From the NCBI GenBank assembly GCA_037349315.1, contig JBAIAC010000021.1:3596001-3660000 (forward strand): a DNA stretch of 64,000 nt, read 5' to 3'. The notes under the pieces are model-generated. The model was not told where the DNA came from, did not search any database, and worked only from the letters and a program-made list of their open reading frames with translations. Positions 31,183-42,123 of the stretch are shown piece after piece (positions within the stretch are counted from its first letter, which is position 1; the number at the start of each line of letters is the position of its first letter). The position numbers and the translations under genes were made by a program. Origin of the DNA: Chelydra serpentina (lineage: Eukaryota; Chordata; Testudines; Chelydridae).

Positions 31183-32920
31183 ATCAAAGCTTTAGTCAAG
31201 TCAAGATATGTGACATGTCCTGCTTCTCCCCTATCCACAAGGCTTGTTACCTGTCCAAGAAGGATATTAGGTTGGTTTCACATAATTTGTTCTTGACAAA
31301 TCCATATTGACTCTTACTTATTACTTTATTTCCTTCCAGGTGCTCACAAATAGAATGTTAGATTACTTCCTGCATTATCTTTCCAGGTACTGAAGTGAAG
31401 CTGACTGGTCTGTAATTCCTTGGCTTGTCCTTGTTCCCCTTTCTATAGCTATGTACTATATTTACCCAGTCCTCGGGTCTCTCTACCATTCTTCACGAGT
31501 TCTGAGAGATGATCACTATTGTCTCAGAGATCTCTTCAGCCACTTCCCGAAGTATTCTAGGATGTATTTCATCAGGCCCTGCTGAGTTGAAGACATCTAA
31601 CTTGTCTAAGTAATTCATAGCTATTTCTTTTCCTGTTTTAGGCTCGACCCCATTGACACTGATGGTCACTATGTTAGTTGATCGATCACTGCTAACTTTT
31701 TGGTGAAACTGAAACAAGAGAGGCATTTACCAGTTTGGCTATTGCTGCATTTTCTCTTATGGTCTGTCTCTCCTCATTTAGTAATGGGCCCAGCCTGTCC
31801 TTGTTTTCCTCTGCTTTTCCATGTATTTGTAAGCTGCTTTGTTTTTTCCCTTTATATCGCTAGTTTTGTTTTGTTTTTTGCCTTGGCCTTTCTAATTTTC
31901 TCCCTACATGCTTGTGTTGTTTTATTTAGTCGTCTTTCTAAATTGACCTACTTTCCACTTCTTGTGTGACTTTTTTGAATTTCAAGTCATTGAAAATCTC
32001 CTGGTTAAGCAAGGGGGGCCTGTAGGGGTCTTTGCCTGCTGCGGGGTGGTGGGGCACCACCCCGTCTCACTGTACACGCTTGGCTCGGTTGGGGAATCCT
32101 CGGTTTTTGGCCCAAACACCTCCTGCAAGCAGTAGAGACTAAGCCCTGGCCCTGAGTCAGGGCGGGCAGAAAGCAATAGTCTGGCAGGGGCTGAGCACAG
32201 AACAATACAAGGCACTAGGCTCCTGGCTCTGGGTAACCAGGAAGAGGGGGAGACTGCCACCCACACGTTGGGTGGCAGGGGGGACGCAGGCCCACCCATT
32301 CCACTGCGTCCCGGCCCGGGGCCCTAACAGCGGCAAAGGACCCGCCGCTGTGTCAGTGGGGATCCTGGCCGCAACACACTGACATGGGTTCTGGCCACGC
32401 TGCAGCCAGACTGGGGTCGGCTGCCCCCGGGCCACTTCCTATCTCCCCCTCGGGCAGTACCTGAGTCCAGGGGGTGTCTTCGGTGGTTCCCAGCCTCATG
32501 GGCTCCTCATCAGACTCGCCGTCGCTGGGCAGGTCCGGCGACTCCTCTGGATAGTGGCCGCTGGGCAGGTCCGGCGACTCCTCCGGATAGTGGCCGCTGG
32601 GCAGGTCCGGCCAGTCTTGGCGGGTCCCTGGGGCCGCCGGGTTTCCCAGTCGCGAGCTAGGCCGGCGGTGTCTGGTCTCCCCGGTGGCTGCTCCTCAAGT
32701 GAGCTCCGAGGGCCGCCTTTATACTTCCGGGTCACGCTGGTCTACTTCCAGGTCGTGGCCTGTCTCTCTGCGGGGCAGGCCCAGAGCCTCCTGGCTCCGC
32801 CCACTCTGGCCACTGGGCCGGTGCTTCACTCTGCCGGGTGGTGGGGCACCAGCCCGCCTCGCTACAGGGCCTCTTACAATACTTCCTATTTCTCCTATGC
32901 ATTGGTAATCTCTGACCTAG
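31183..32920 (-). mobile_element. Older CR1 relic split by an LTR
   Basis: Minus-strand CR1 RT and upstream region: NSAGPDEIHPRILREVAEEI-type residues at about 31500-31640, with motif-A-proximal sequence near 31190. It resumes at 32872 after the LTR at 32021-32866. Many stops. No 3' end is visible because the GGGCCGG composite abuts it. Confidence 0.7.
32021..32866 (-). mobile_element. Solo LTR, 5-bp target duplication
   Basis: The 846-bp unit has TGTAGGGG...CGCTACA ends flanked by GGGCC (32016-32020, 32867-32871). It sits within a CR1 relic whose sequence is continuous across it. It contains about 2.5 copies of a roughly 36-bp repeat (CTGGGCAGGTCCGGCGACTC onward) at 32526-32620. The strand is inferred from a TATA-like motif and is uncertain. 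Probably Ty3/gypsy or ERV derived. Confidence 0.75.
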
Positions 32921-32928
32921 GATGAGAC

Positions 32929-33262
32929 CAGGGCCGGCTCTAGGCACCAGCAAAACAAGCAGGTGCTTGGGGCAGCACATTTCTAGGGGCGGCATTCTGG
33001 TGCCGGCCATGCCACCCCTAGAAATGTGCCCCCGCCGCCCCAGCTGACCTCCGCTCTGCGGGGAGTTGTGGGGGGGCCACAGGAAGAAATGTGGTGGTGG
33101 AAATGCAGCACGTGCAGGGGAGGAGGCGGGGCTGGGGATTTGGGGAAGGTGTTGGGAAGGGGCGGAGTTGAGGCGGGGCTGGGGGGAGCAAGAAAAAAAT
33201 GGGAGGGGGGGCAGCCAAATTTTTTTTTGCTTGGGGCGGCAAAAATCCTAGAGCCGGCCCTG
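32929..33262. mobile_element. hAT MITE (GGGCCGGCTCTAGG family)
   Basis: CAGGGCCGGCTCTAGG and CCTAGAGCCGGCCCTG are perfect inverted ends of a 334-bp element. The flanking 8-mers GATGAGAC (32921-32928) and GATGAAAC (33263-33270) differ at one base. Confidence 0.88.
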
Positions 33263-33555
33263 GATGAAACCTCCAAGCCACGACAAAGAAACGGCTCAGA
33301 GCTGTGATGAAATGGGAAGAGGGGTGGGATAGTGATATGGGACAATGGTGGAATGGGAGATTTGAGGGGTGCCGAGGGAACGAGAGAAATCTCCCATGGT
33401 GGGGGAAAGTTTTTTTGGGCCTCATTTATCTAGTGGGTAGGACAGTGCAGTAGGATTTGGAAGATCTTGCTTCAGTTCTAGAAGCGAGTCGCTACAGCTC
33501 CACCATGCCTCCGCTTCCCCAGCTGTTTAATGGAAAGGGCAGTGGGGCTGTGAGC
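33263..33555. other. No feature seen
   Basis: Purine-rich sequence with no supported gene. Confidence 0.4.
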
Positions 33556-33875
33556 AATGTTCCCTCTCATTTTTTCCATCCATCTGCAGAATAAATGTTG
33601 TTATGTGCATCGAGGTATGTGCGCCACCAGTAGAAACAAAAAAACCTAGATATTATATATATATTTCTGAAAGTTACCATAGGGATAATTACTCCAGCCA
33701 GGAGAGGTTAGGCATTTTAGAACTCACAACTTAACGAATTAAATTTAAGTGCAAGAGAAATAAAAACCATGAAATGCATAGACCAGTCAAAACACTAAAG
33801 TAACACACTTAGAAAGAATAAAATTGCAGAGAATATATGTGCATTGTAGGAAGTACCAAGAAGTAACAACAATAC
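33556..33875 (+). mobile_element. hAT relic, left end
   Basis: Begins CAATGTTCCCTCTCATTTTT, the terminus shared with the MITEs at 4553 and 10748, but the interior differs and is longer. The Harbinger element at 33879 appears to have inserted into it. The right end was not identified. Confidence 0.5.
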
Positions 33876-34268
33876 TAAGGCCTGGTCTACACTAGGACTT
33901 TATGTCAAATTTAGCAGCATTAACTCGATTTAACCCTGCACCCGTCCACATTACGAAGCTATTTATTTCGACATAAATGGCTCTTTAATTCGATTTCTGT
34001 ACTCCTCCCTGACGAGGGGAGTAGCGCTAAATTCGACATGGCCATGTCGAATTCGTGTTACTGTGGACGGAATTCGATGCTAATAGCTCCGGGAGCTATC
34101 CCACAGTGCACCACTCAGTGGACGCTCTGGACAGCAATCCGAGCTCGGATGCTCTGACCAGCCACTCAGGAAAAGCCCCGGGAAAATTTGAATTCCTTTT
34201 CCTGTCTGGCCAGTTTGAATCTCATTTTCTGTTTGGACATCGTGGCGAGCACAGCAGCACTGGCAACG

Positions 34269-36821
34269 ATGCAGAGGTCTGCAGCCGTGGTGACCATGAC
34301 ATTGCAGAATAGGAAGAGAGCACCAGCTTGGACTGATCGGGAAGTCTTGGACCTGATCGCTGTGTGGGGCGATGAGTCCGTGCTTTCGGAGCTGCGATCC
34401 AAAAGACGGAATGTGAAAATTTATGAGAAGATTTCCAAGGCAATGGCGGAGAGAGGATACGTCCGGGATGCAACGCAGTGCCACGTGAAAATCAAGGAGC
34501 TGCGACAGGCATACCAAAAAACCAAAGAGTCCAACAGACGCTCCAGATCGCAGCCACACACATGCCGTTTTTACGAGGCAGTGCGTGCTATGCTCGGTGG
34601 TGCTGCCACCACCACACCACCAGTGTCCGTGGACTCCGACGACGGGGTCTTATCTACGGCCACGTCGTCTGACATTTTTGCAGACGGTGAAGAGGAGGAA
34701 GAAGAGGAGGAGGACGAGGCAGTCGACAGCGCTTTAAACGCTGATTTCCCCGACAGCCAGGATCTGTTCATCACCCTCACCGAGCTCCCCAACGAACCCT
34801 CCCAAAGCAGCAGCCCAGACCAGGACCCAGGCGAAGGATCGTCAGGTCGGTGTTTTAAATATTTATTTTGAATAGAATAGGCATTGGTTTCTTATCAATG
34901 TGTTTTTATTGCTTGCTTTGCAATAGGCGCTTCAGTTATCAATCTTTTCAAAGGCAACTACTCGAATAGTCTGTCAATATGTATGGGTATAGAGGAGAAA
35001 TCCCCATCGGAGATCTCCGCGAAACTCTCCTGTAGGTACAGTGAAAGCTTTTGCATCAGGTTCCCAGGGAGAGTGGCCTTACTATCTCCTCCATGGTAGG
35101 AGACTTTTCCGCACCATGCAAGCTGCAGGTACTCCGGTATCATTGCCTTGCATAGCATGGCGGCATACGGCCCCGGGGTTTGCTGGCATTCACGCAGCAT
35201 GCGGTCTTTCTCTGTCTCTGAAATCCTCATCAGAGTGATATCAGTCATGGTGCCCTGGTTTGAATGGGTGTTTTTGTTAGTATAGTGACTCCTTGATTTT
35301 TCCTTTAAAGAACGACAAGCGGCGGTTGGCAGACATGCGGGGGCGTGGTAGCAGTGAGGCTAACTGCAGAAACTTTGCGGTGCGCCGGCAGGGAGAGTTC
35401 CCTGAACCGGCCACGCGGAGGGGGTGGGGAGGCTAGGCGAGCCGTTAACACACAGGCGTGCGCAGGCAGGGAGAGCTCCCTGGACCGGCCACGCGGAGGG
35501 GGTGGGGAAGGTAGGCGAGCCGTTAAAACACAGCGGGTCGCGGGCAGGGAGAGTTCCCGGTACCGGCCCCGCGGAGGGGGTGGGGAGGTTAGGAGAGCCA
35601 TTAGCACACAGCCGTGCGCGGGCAGCCAGAGTTCCCTGGACCGGCCACGCGGAGGGGGAGGGGAGGGTATCTGAGCCGTTACAACACAGCGGTGCGCAGG
35701 CAGGCAGAGTTCCCTGGAATGGCCACACGGAGGGGGTGGGGAAGGTAGGCGAGCCGTTAAACCACAGCGGGTCGCGGGCAGGGAGAGTTCCCGGTACCGG
35801 CACCGCGGAGGGGGTGGGGAGGGTATCTGAGCCGTTACAACACAGCGGAGCGCAGGCAGGCAGAGTTCCCTGGAACGGCCACACGGAGGGGGTGGGGAAG
35901 GTAGGCGAACAGTTAAACCACGGCGGGTGGCGGGCTGGGAGAGTTCCCGGTACCAGCACCGCGGAGAGGGTGTGGGGGGGGGAAACGTGTGTGTGAGCCC
36001 TTGTAGCCGAGCGGTTTTGCCGGCATCAGGAACTGGCCACCGCTAGGAGCTGTGCTTGAAACATGGGAGTACCGCACTGCTGTGAAGTTAGGTCACAGCA
36101 GTCCAAAGGCAACGGCTTACCATGGTCTCCAGGGAGCAGTTTTGCAGTGTCCAGGTCCGCTTGTGTGATCTGAACACCAGGACCCCTTGCACTTAATACA
36201 AAGACATAATATTCGACCTTGTACTGAGTGCACATGTGATAGATAGTATGCATGGACTTGTTCACAGGGAAAGAGTATAGGCATTGTTCGGGAAAATGTA
36301 TCTTTCAGAGGAATTCACTCCCTTTCTCCCATCCCACAGCTGCGAGTGTCTCCCTCCCTACCCGTGGATCGCCCTCCCAGAGGCTTGCGCAGATCAGGCG
36401 GCGCAAAAAAATAACCCGGGACGACATGTTTTCGGAACTGATGGTCTGTTCCCAAAATGATGCTGCACAGCGGAGAGAGGACGTCTCAAGGTCCGACCGA
36501 GCAGTCAGCGAACGGGAGCAGAGTGCTGAAGCTCGCGAGGATGGGTGGTGGCAGGAAGACCAGCAGGCGACTCAAACGCTGCTTGGACTAATGCGGGAGC
36601 AAACTGATACGCTCCGCCGCCTTGTTGATGTTCTGCAGGAACGGAGGATGGAGGAAAGGGCACCTCTGTATGTTCTTTCCAACCGCCCTCCCCTGCCACA
36701 AAGTCCAATTTCCCCCTCACCCAAAGTCAGTAGAACAAGGGGAGGCAGGGGCCGAGGAAAAAATCACTCCACCCCTGCGGACTGCTCCAGTAGCAGAAGG
36801 CTCTCCTTTCCAAAAATATAG
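34269..36821 (+). CDS. Harbinger Myb/SANT-like DNA-binding protein (2 exons)
   Basis: Exons 34269-34845 and 36340-36821 join in phase 1 (TCGTCAG|GTCGGT donor, CATCCCACAG| acceptor) to 1059 nt, 352 aa. The start is the ATG of MQRSAAVVTM, the usual start of this family; an upstream in-frame ATG at 34188 would add 27 residues. A SANT/Myb-like domain lies at about residues 15-85 (RAPAWTDREVLDLIAVWG, then Q-C-x-x-K-I-K-ELRQAY). A run of acidic residues (DGEEEEEEEEDE) and a basic/glutamine-rich C-terminal half follow. In PIF/Harbinger elements this partner binds element DNA and helps carry the transposase into the nucleus. No stop or frameshift is seen. The intron contains the 78-bp minisatellite. 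Confidence 0.85.
34958..36265 (-). CDS. Possible antisense gene inside the Harbinger Myb intron
   Basis: Two minus-strand ORFs with coding-like composition lie in the Myb intron. The first, 36265-36121 and beyond, reads MHTIYHMCTQYKVEYYVFVL and later ITQADLDTAKLLPGDH. The second, 35248-34958, contains KDRMLRECQQTPGPYAAMLC and AWCGKVSYHGGDSKATLPG. A strong donor (GACCATG|GTAAGC at 36121/36120) and an in-phase AG acceptor at 35218 (exon from 35217) could join them. A TACTAAC branch-like motif is at about 35273. No homology was recognised and splicing is speculative. Confidence 0.35.
35375..35990. repeat. 78-bp minisatellite, 8 copies
   Basis: The CGCGGAG/CACGGAG landmark recurs at 35414, 35492, 35570, 35648, 35726, 35804, 35882 and 35960, exactly 78 bp apart without any indel. 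Two unit types (GGTAGGCGAGCC with TTCCCGGTACCGG, versus GGTATCTGAGCC with TTCCCTGGAATGG) alternate in the right half, forming a 156-bp dimer. Because 78 is divisible by 3, long ORFs stay open on both strands. Confidence 0.93.
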
Positions 36822-37589
36822 ATGGGACCTTGACTTCCCTCCAAACGCACCCCATCCCTGCCCCCGTCCAAGTGTCATCCTAAAATTTTGCTCTCCTTAA
36901 TAAAAAATTGTGTTCTGAACAGTCCTGATTCCTTGACTGTCTTTCAAAGGGCTGTTGTATTGTGGGGGAGGGGAGGGGTGGTTTGTGATTTGAGACGATA
37001 GTCGCAGATAACAGGGTGGGAACAGGGAAAAAGGTTCATCAGAAAGTCACACTCACATTGCATTCTCTAGGCACACTTGCCATTCTAGGAGGGGGTTTTC
37101 CTATTCTCTATGGGGGGGGGGCTGCCACTTTCAGGTGGTGGAGGGTGGCTGCAGATCATTGGCGGCAGGCAATAGCCTGCATGACAGATCCATGCAGCAG
37201 GGGATCAGTGGCCGCAATCCCCTGCAAAGAAGTCACACAGCCCCCCCCTCACAGACTTCCGAACAGGAGTGGTTGCAGGCTCCGTTGAAACAAGCAGTAC
37301 ACCATTGCGGACTGCTCAGGGAGCAGGAGCCTGTCATTCCCCAAGTTGGGAAGCGCCCTTTCCATCACTCCACCCGCTCCCCAACCGCGGTATTCGTCCC
37401 AGTCTCAACCCTTTACCGAGAAATCATTAATAAAGAAGACGGTTTTAATAAACAATGTTTCCTTTATTATACTTTTAAACTGGGGACTGAAGGGGGGGGA
37501 AAGGGTGCTGGTAATTGTAGAGGATAGACAATGGTCACTGGGTAAAGAAACGGGGGCTGGTTCACCTTCAGTTTTAACAAGAGAAAGAG
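36822..37589. other. Intergenic spacer between the convergent Harbinger genes
   Basis: Contains AATAAA-type signals for both genes (about 36898-36905 plus; 37465-37472 minus). No supported gene. Confidence 0.6.
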
Positions 37590-38873
37590 TCACTGGTTAC
37601 CCTGCTCGCTCTGGAATCTAGCTTTCAGGGCTTCCCGGATGCGCAGCGCGTCCCGCTGGGATCTTCTAATCGCCCTGGTGTCCGGCTGTGCGTAATCAGC
37701 AGCCAGGCGACTGGCCTCAGCCTCCCACCCTACCATAAACGTCTCCCCCTTGCTCTCTCAGAGATTGTGGAGCACACAGCAAGCTGCGATCACAATGGGG
37801 ATATTTGTTTGGCTGAGATCGGAGCGAGTAAGTAAGCTTCGCCATCTCCCTTTCAGACAGCCAAAGGCACACTCCACCACCATCCTGCACTTGCTCAGCC
37901 AGTAGTTGAAGAGCTCCTTTTCAGTGTCCAGGGCGCCCGTGTATGGCTTCATGAGCCAGGGCATTAGCGGGTAGGCTGGGTCCCCGAGGATCACTATAGG
38001 CATCTCCACATCCCCAAGAGGTATTTTGCAGTCCGGGAAGAAAATACCTTCCTGCAGCCGTCTGAACAGACCAGAGTTCCTGAACACACGAGCGTCATGA
38101 ACCTTGACCGGCCATCCAACGTTGATGTTTGTAAAACGTCCTTTATGGTCCACTAGTGCTTGCAGCACCATAGAAAAATACCCCTTACGGTTAAAGTACT
38201 GGCTGCCCTGGTGGGCCGATCCAAGGATGGGGATGTGTGTCCCATCAATAGCACCGCCGCAGTTTGGAAATCCCATAGCAGAAAAGCCATCTATGATCAC
38301 CTGCACGTCTCCAAGGGTCACTACCTTTGAGAGCAGCAGGTCAACGATTGCATGGGCTACCTGCATCACAGCAACCCCCACGGTAGACTTGCCCACTCCA
38401 AATTGATTCGCGACTGATCGGTAGCTGTCAGGAGTTGCAAGCTTCCACAGGGCTATAGCCACTCGCTTCTGGATAGTCAGGGCAGCTCGCATCCGGGTGT
38501 CCTGGCGCTTCAGGGCAGGGGACAGCAACTCACAAAATTCCAGGAAAGTGCCCTTACGCATCCGAAAGTTTCGCAGCCACTGGGATTCATCCCAGACCTG
38601 CAGCACTATGCGGTCCCACCAGTCAGTGCTTGTTTCCCTGGCCCAGAATCGCCGTTCCACAGGATCAACGTGACCCATTGCCACCATGATGTCCAGGGGC
38701 CGGGGTCCCGTGCTTTGCGAGAGGTCTGTGTCCCTCTCAGAGTTCATGTCCTCACAGAGCTTCCGTTGCCTCCTCACCAGATTTATCTGCCTCTGCCTCT
38801 GGAAAAAGTGGACGATAAGGCGCGAGGTGTTGACAACGGACAGAACAGCAGCGATGATCGCGGAGGGCTCCAT
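37590..38873 (-). pseudogene. Harbinger DDE transposase with one premature stop
   Basis: The ORF 38873-37758 gives 371 aa and ends in a TGA at 37758-37760. The same frame then stays open for 55 more codons to a second stop at 37592-37590, and this extension has the composition expected of the family C-terminus. A helix-turn-helix (YRSVANQFGVGKSTV) is near residues 151-165. The DDE triad is D210 (GGAIDGTHIPI), D298 (LGDPAYPL) and E334 (VECAFGCLKGRW), with 35 residues between the last two. The catalytic core is complete. The protein is HARBI1-like and would cut at TAA/TTA targets with the Myb partner. One substitution appears to account for truncation; whether the shortened protein works is unknown. 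Confidence 0.88.
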
Positions 38874-39254
38874 GCTTGCTGTCCTGTGGCGTCCACGCTG
38901 TCAATCACCAGAAAAGGGTGCGATGTAATTTCCCGCCGGCGCTTTCACGTAGGGAGGGCGGGAGTGTGGGTCGAATGACGACAGGTTCCCAAAACCACCC
39001 GCGACACATTTTTGGCCCCAGAAGGCACTGGGGGCTACACCCACAATTCCAATGGGCAGCGGGGACTGCGGGAACTGTGGGATAGCTACCCACAGCGCAC
39101 CGCTTGCAATGTCGATGCTTGCCCCCTTACTGTGGACTCGCAAATTCGAATTAAGGTCCTTGATGTGGATTCGCACGATCGACTTTGTAAATTCGATTTC
39201 ACAAGTTCGGTTTAAGATAAATCGAACTATTCCCGTAGTGTAGACATACCCTAA

Positions 39255-39589
39255 GAGAGAGAGAGAGAGAGTGTGTCCGTGTGTGTGTCCCCGTGTGTGT
39301 CCGTGTCCCCTAGAGATTTTTCAAATGAGTTTTCATGCCTCTGCCTCAAGCTGTGTGTGCCAGTGTCCTGTGGCGCTGGGCACCTGGATCCAGACAGAGC
39401 TCAAAGAGGCAAAAACCTGCTTGCAGCCTGGGAGAGCATCCCCGAGTCACTGGCCCTTGGCAGAGAAGGCGCTGTGCTCTCCAGGTTCCCACCCCACCCC
39501 CTCTCTGCCACTTCACTTGGCACGTGACCTCTCAGACTGGACAAACCTGTCCCCGGCGAGCAAGGAGAAAGCTGGGAATGACGCAGGGC
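39255..39589. other. GA/GT-rich microsatellite and flank
   Basis: A (GA)n run at 39255-39271 is followed by GTGTGTCC-type repeats to 39306. This may be a continuation of the hAT relic split by the Harbinger. No gene. Confidence 0.45.
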
Positions 39590-40585
39590 AGGGCAGGATC
39601 AGTCACGTACCATGAGTGCGAGGTGACACCATTGTGTAGAGCGGGTCTCTGTCACTTGCAGCATTTCACTGTCATGTTCTAAAGCTGCCCCGCATGCCAG
39701 GCAGCTGCTGTGGGGGGAGTGGACACATTTTGGGGCCAGATTAAATCGTCCTGCAGGCCATGACTTGGAGTACCCTGGTGTATGCGCTGGCTGTGAGAGG
39801 GTGGTGGTATGTCCTTTGTCCCATCCCCTCTCCTCCTGCTCTTTGTGGCATGAGACCTTTGTCACTTACATTGCTTCAGTGTCAATGCTTAGAATACCCC
39901 TCAGCCCTAACATCTGTGACTGTCTGTAGACCAAAGGCTGGGTGGCAGCCATTCACCCCTTCCAGCTCAACAGTGCCAGGGATCGGGTTGTGACACAATA
40001 CAGACATGTTTTCCAGGTTACATCAAACAAACCCTGAGTGACTGGTCATCCTGTCAAATCCTACACACACAGACACCCCCAAAACCCTCATCTTCTTGAG
40101 GATTTTAGTTTAGTTTTAGTTTTGCGCAAAGACTGAAACCTCAGGCCGAGCGTAAATGATTTCTTCAAAAGGAATTCCTAGAAAAGGACTCACTCCCGCA
40201 CAGGAATAAGCTACAGTGTTCTAAGCAGCTTTAAACCGGTCTCACTGCATCCACGTGAAGGGATTGTAGCCCCTCAACTAAACTAGTTTCAAACCAATAT
40301 AATTAAAGCAACAAAAATACTGAGGAACAGGCCTCATGCTATAAAACAGGAGAAAGTGAAGAACCAACGCTGTGTAAATAAACCCCTCTGATTGAAATAA
40401 AGACAAAATCAGTTTGAAAACAAAACCAGGGCCCTGTTGTGCCAGGGGCTGCCTGTATCCTGGGCAGGCTACAATTCAAGCTTAAAACGAGACCCAAGAC
40501 ATGCATAGCGCATGTGGGAGCAGATGCTAGGTGCTGCACAAACACCATAGGGTACAACCACCCTGAGTCAGGCTGCAGATTTGTC
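39590..40585. other. Intron 3 of copy B
   Basis: Aligned with 15295-16290 of copy A. No feature beyond that homology. Confidence 0.6.
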
Positions 40586-40589
40586 ACAG

Positions 40590-41738
40590 TGTAGGAATAT
40601 TATGTAGGTATATTAAAGAAGGTCTATATTAGAAGTGAAAGTGATTCCCCATAATTGGTCCCCCACAATTTAAATCCCATAGCATTACCAAGGAAAAGAT
40701 CTCTTGGGTTTCTTGTTAACTTCTGGGTTTCTTGTTAACTTGCAAGCTACCGTCTGTGTCTGTGTAAAGCTTCAAAGGGTCCTGTGGCACCTTATAGAGG
40801 TATTGGAGCATAAGCTTTCGTCGGATACCCACTTCGTCGGATGCAAGCAGTGGAAAAAGCTTGTAAGCCCTTGATTGACTCTGTTCTCAAAGAGATACTT
40901 TATTGCTATGTGAATCTTGCAAACAGCTAATTGACTCTGTTTTCTAAGTAATACTTGGTAATTGATACTATGTACACAAAAACCGCTGGGAGTGGTCAAT
41001 TGACCCTGCGCTCCAGGCAATGAAAGTTATAGAGACAGTAAAATAAAGGTGATTAAGATAGAGAATGTATGTGAATGAATGGTTGGTTTACATGAATGGT
41101 CAGGGAGGTGCCAGTCTAGGAATTCAGTGTCGATCGGCCGAAGAAGGCGTCAGGACTCGATGACCTCTCGAGGTCCCTTCCAGCCCTAGAATCTATGAAT
41201 CTATGAAAGTGGGAACAACCAGATGACCCCCGGAGGGCAAACTGGAATCCACCCCACCATCTCAAAGGATGGGAGAAACAAGATAACATCTGACAGCACG
41301 GAGCCATCAGGAATGTGCCATCTGCTGATTGATTCAGCAACAGCATGATGAAGCAATTCCCATAGACCGGCATAGGAATAAATCCCTATAAGTATAGAAC
41401 CAAAAGACTAAGAACTTTGAGTCTGGTTCTGCTACCACCCTCCACATCACCCTCCAGGAGCATCAGGTGCGCACCTGACAAGGACTCGGCTCCACCCTCA
41501 TGCCCAAGTTACCTGGCCAGTAACTTGGTATGAGCAACTTCTAGGCTGGTAACTATAACATCTATGCAGAACCTGTGTGTGTGTGTGTGTGAATGAATGA
41601 ATGTGAAACTGAATGAAATGTTATAGCTATAACTGACTGCTTACTATGATTCTTTTTGTATTCACATACAATAAATGTGACATTTTGTCTTATCCCCTTT
41701 AATAAGATCCTGCTGGTTTTTATTTTATTGGTAAAACA
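40590..41738 (+). mobile_element. Solo LTR, 4-bp target duplication
   Basis: TGTAGGAATATT...TTGGTAAAACA ends are flanked by ACAG (40586-40589, 41739-41742). Copy A (about 16294-16300) reads TCACGGCATTTC without the insert. AATAAA near 41669 gives plus orientation. Short pieces of other repeats lie within (fold-back-related sequence near 40775; CR1/SINE-like tail at 41150-41205). A (GT)n run is at 41574-41592. Confidence 0.75.
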
Positions 41739-41954
41739 ACAGCATTTTTTATCAGAAATTATGGAGAAGTTACAGTAACTTTAGTAAAATCACAGGTCTG
41801 TAAATTTACTGTGAGTGCTCCAGGATTTTTAATAAAATCTGCTGTCAAGGCTGATTCCCCGCTCTGGCACTTTGAGTGCAGAAGCTGGGGGCCCGCAAGG
41901 ACTTTAAAACTTAATACCTGCCACTTTAGGCTTGTATTAAACTCCCAAGGTTAG

Positions 41955-42123
41955 AGATCCCCCTGGAAACAGTCTGAATGTGGGGAGAGCATGGCAGGAA
42001 CGCAGAATCCCACAGCCCACAGGGGGATCAATGCACAGGATGCAGTCCGTCCCCTGGGTAGACTCAGCCAGAGACCAAACCTGGTTACACACCAGAGACT
42101 CCCCATGGGATGGTGTCCCATCA
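41955..42123 (+). pseudogene. Copy B zinc-finger exon leader, array lost
   Basis: The reading frame AGTQNPTAHRGINAQDAVRP, then RLPMGWCP, matches the exon-4 leader of copy C ([28 protein letters not shown]). It stops exactly where the first finger should begin. From 42124 the sequence is Harbinger transposase on the other strand. A 1-bp deletion precedes the junction. Confidence 0.85.

Larger units (their letters stand above)
33879..39251. mobile_element. PIF/Harbinger transposon, near-complete
   Basis: This 5.4-kb element is bounded by TAA target duplications (33876-33878, 39252-39254). Imperfect terminal inverted repeats are GGCCTGGTCTACACTAGGA at left and the inverse GTAGTGTAGACATACCC at right. 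It encodes both proteins PIF/Harbinger elements need: a Myb/SANT-like protein on the plus strand (34269-36821) and a DDE transposase on the minus strand (38873-37758), convergently arranged. Polyadenylation signals lie between them (AATAAA at about 36900 on plus; about 37465 on minus). Good structural preservation implies fairly recent insertion. Confidence 0.92.
26955..42123 (+). repeat. Segmental duplication, copy B (broken KRAB-ZNF)
   Basis: Aligns with copy A from inside the hAT element through upstream flank, KRAB-A remnant (28708-28744), KRAB-B exon (29847-29963), intron 3 (29964-30280, 39590-40585, 41743-41850) and the zinc-finger exon leader (41955-42123). About 9.3 kb of transposons (30283-39590) was inserted in intron 3. 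Confidence 0.85.

Noticed and set aside
30371..31296. Multiple Gly/Arg-rich ORFs on both strands
   Set aside because: They lie within GC-rich hAT-type repeat sequence; no conserved protein motif.
35360..35996. ORFs of about 190-199 codons through the minisatellite
   Set aside because: They result from the 78-bp period being divisible by three. No start context, and repetitive low-complexity translation.
37135..37527. 130-codon ORF between the Harbinger genes
   Set aside because: It covers the convergent 3' UTR region including polyadenylation signals and has no recognisable domain.
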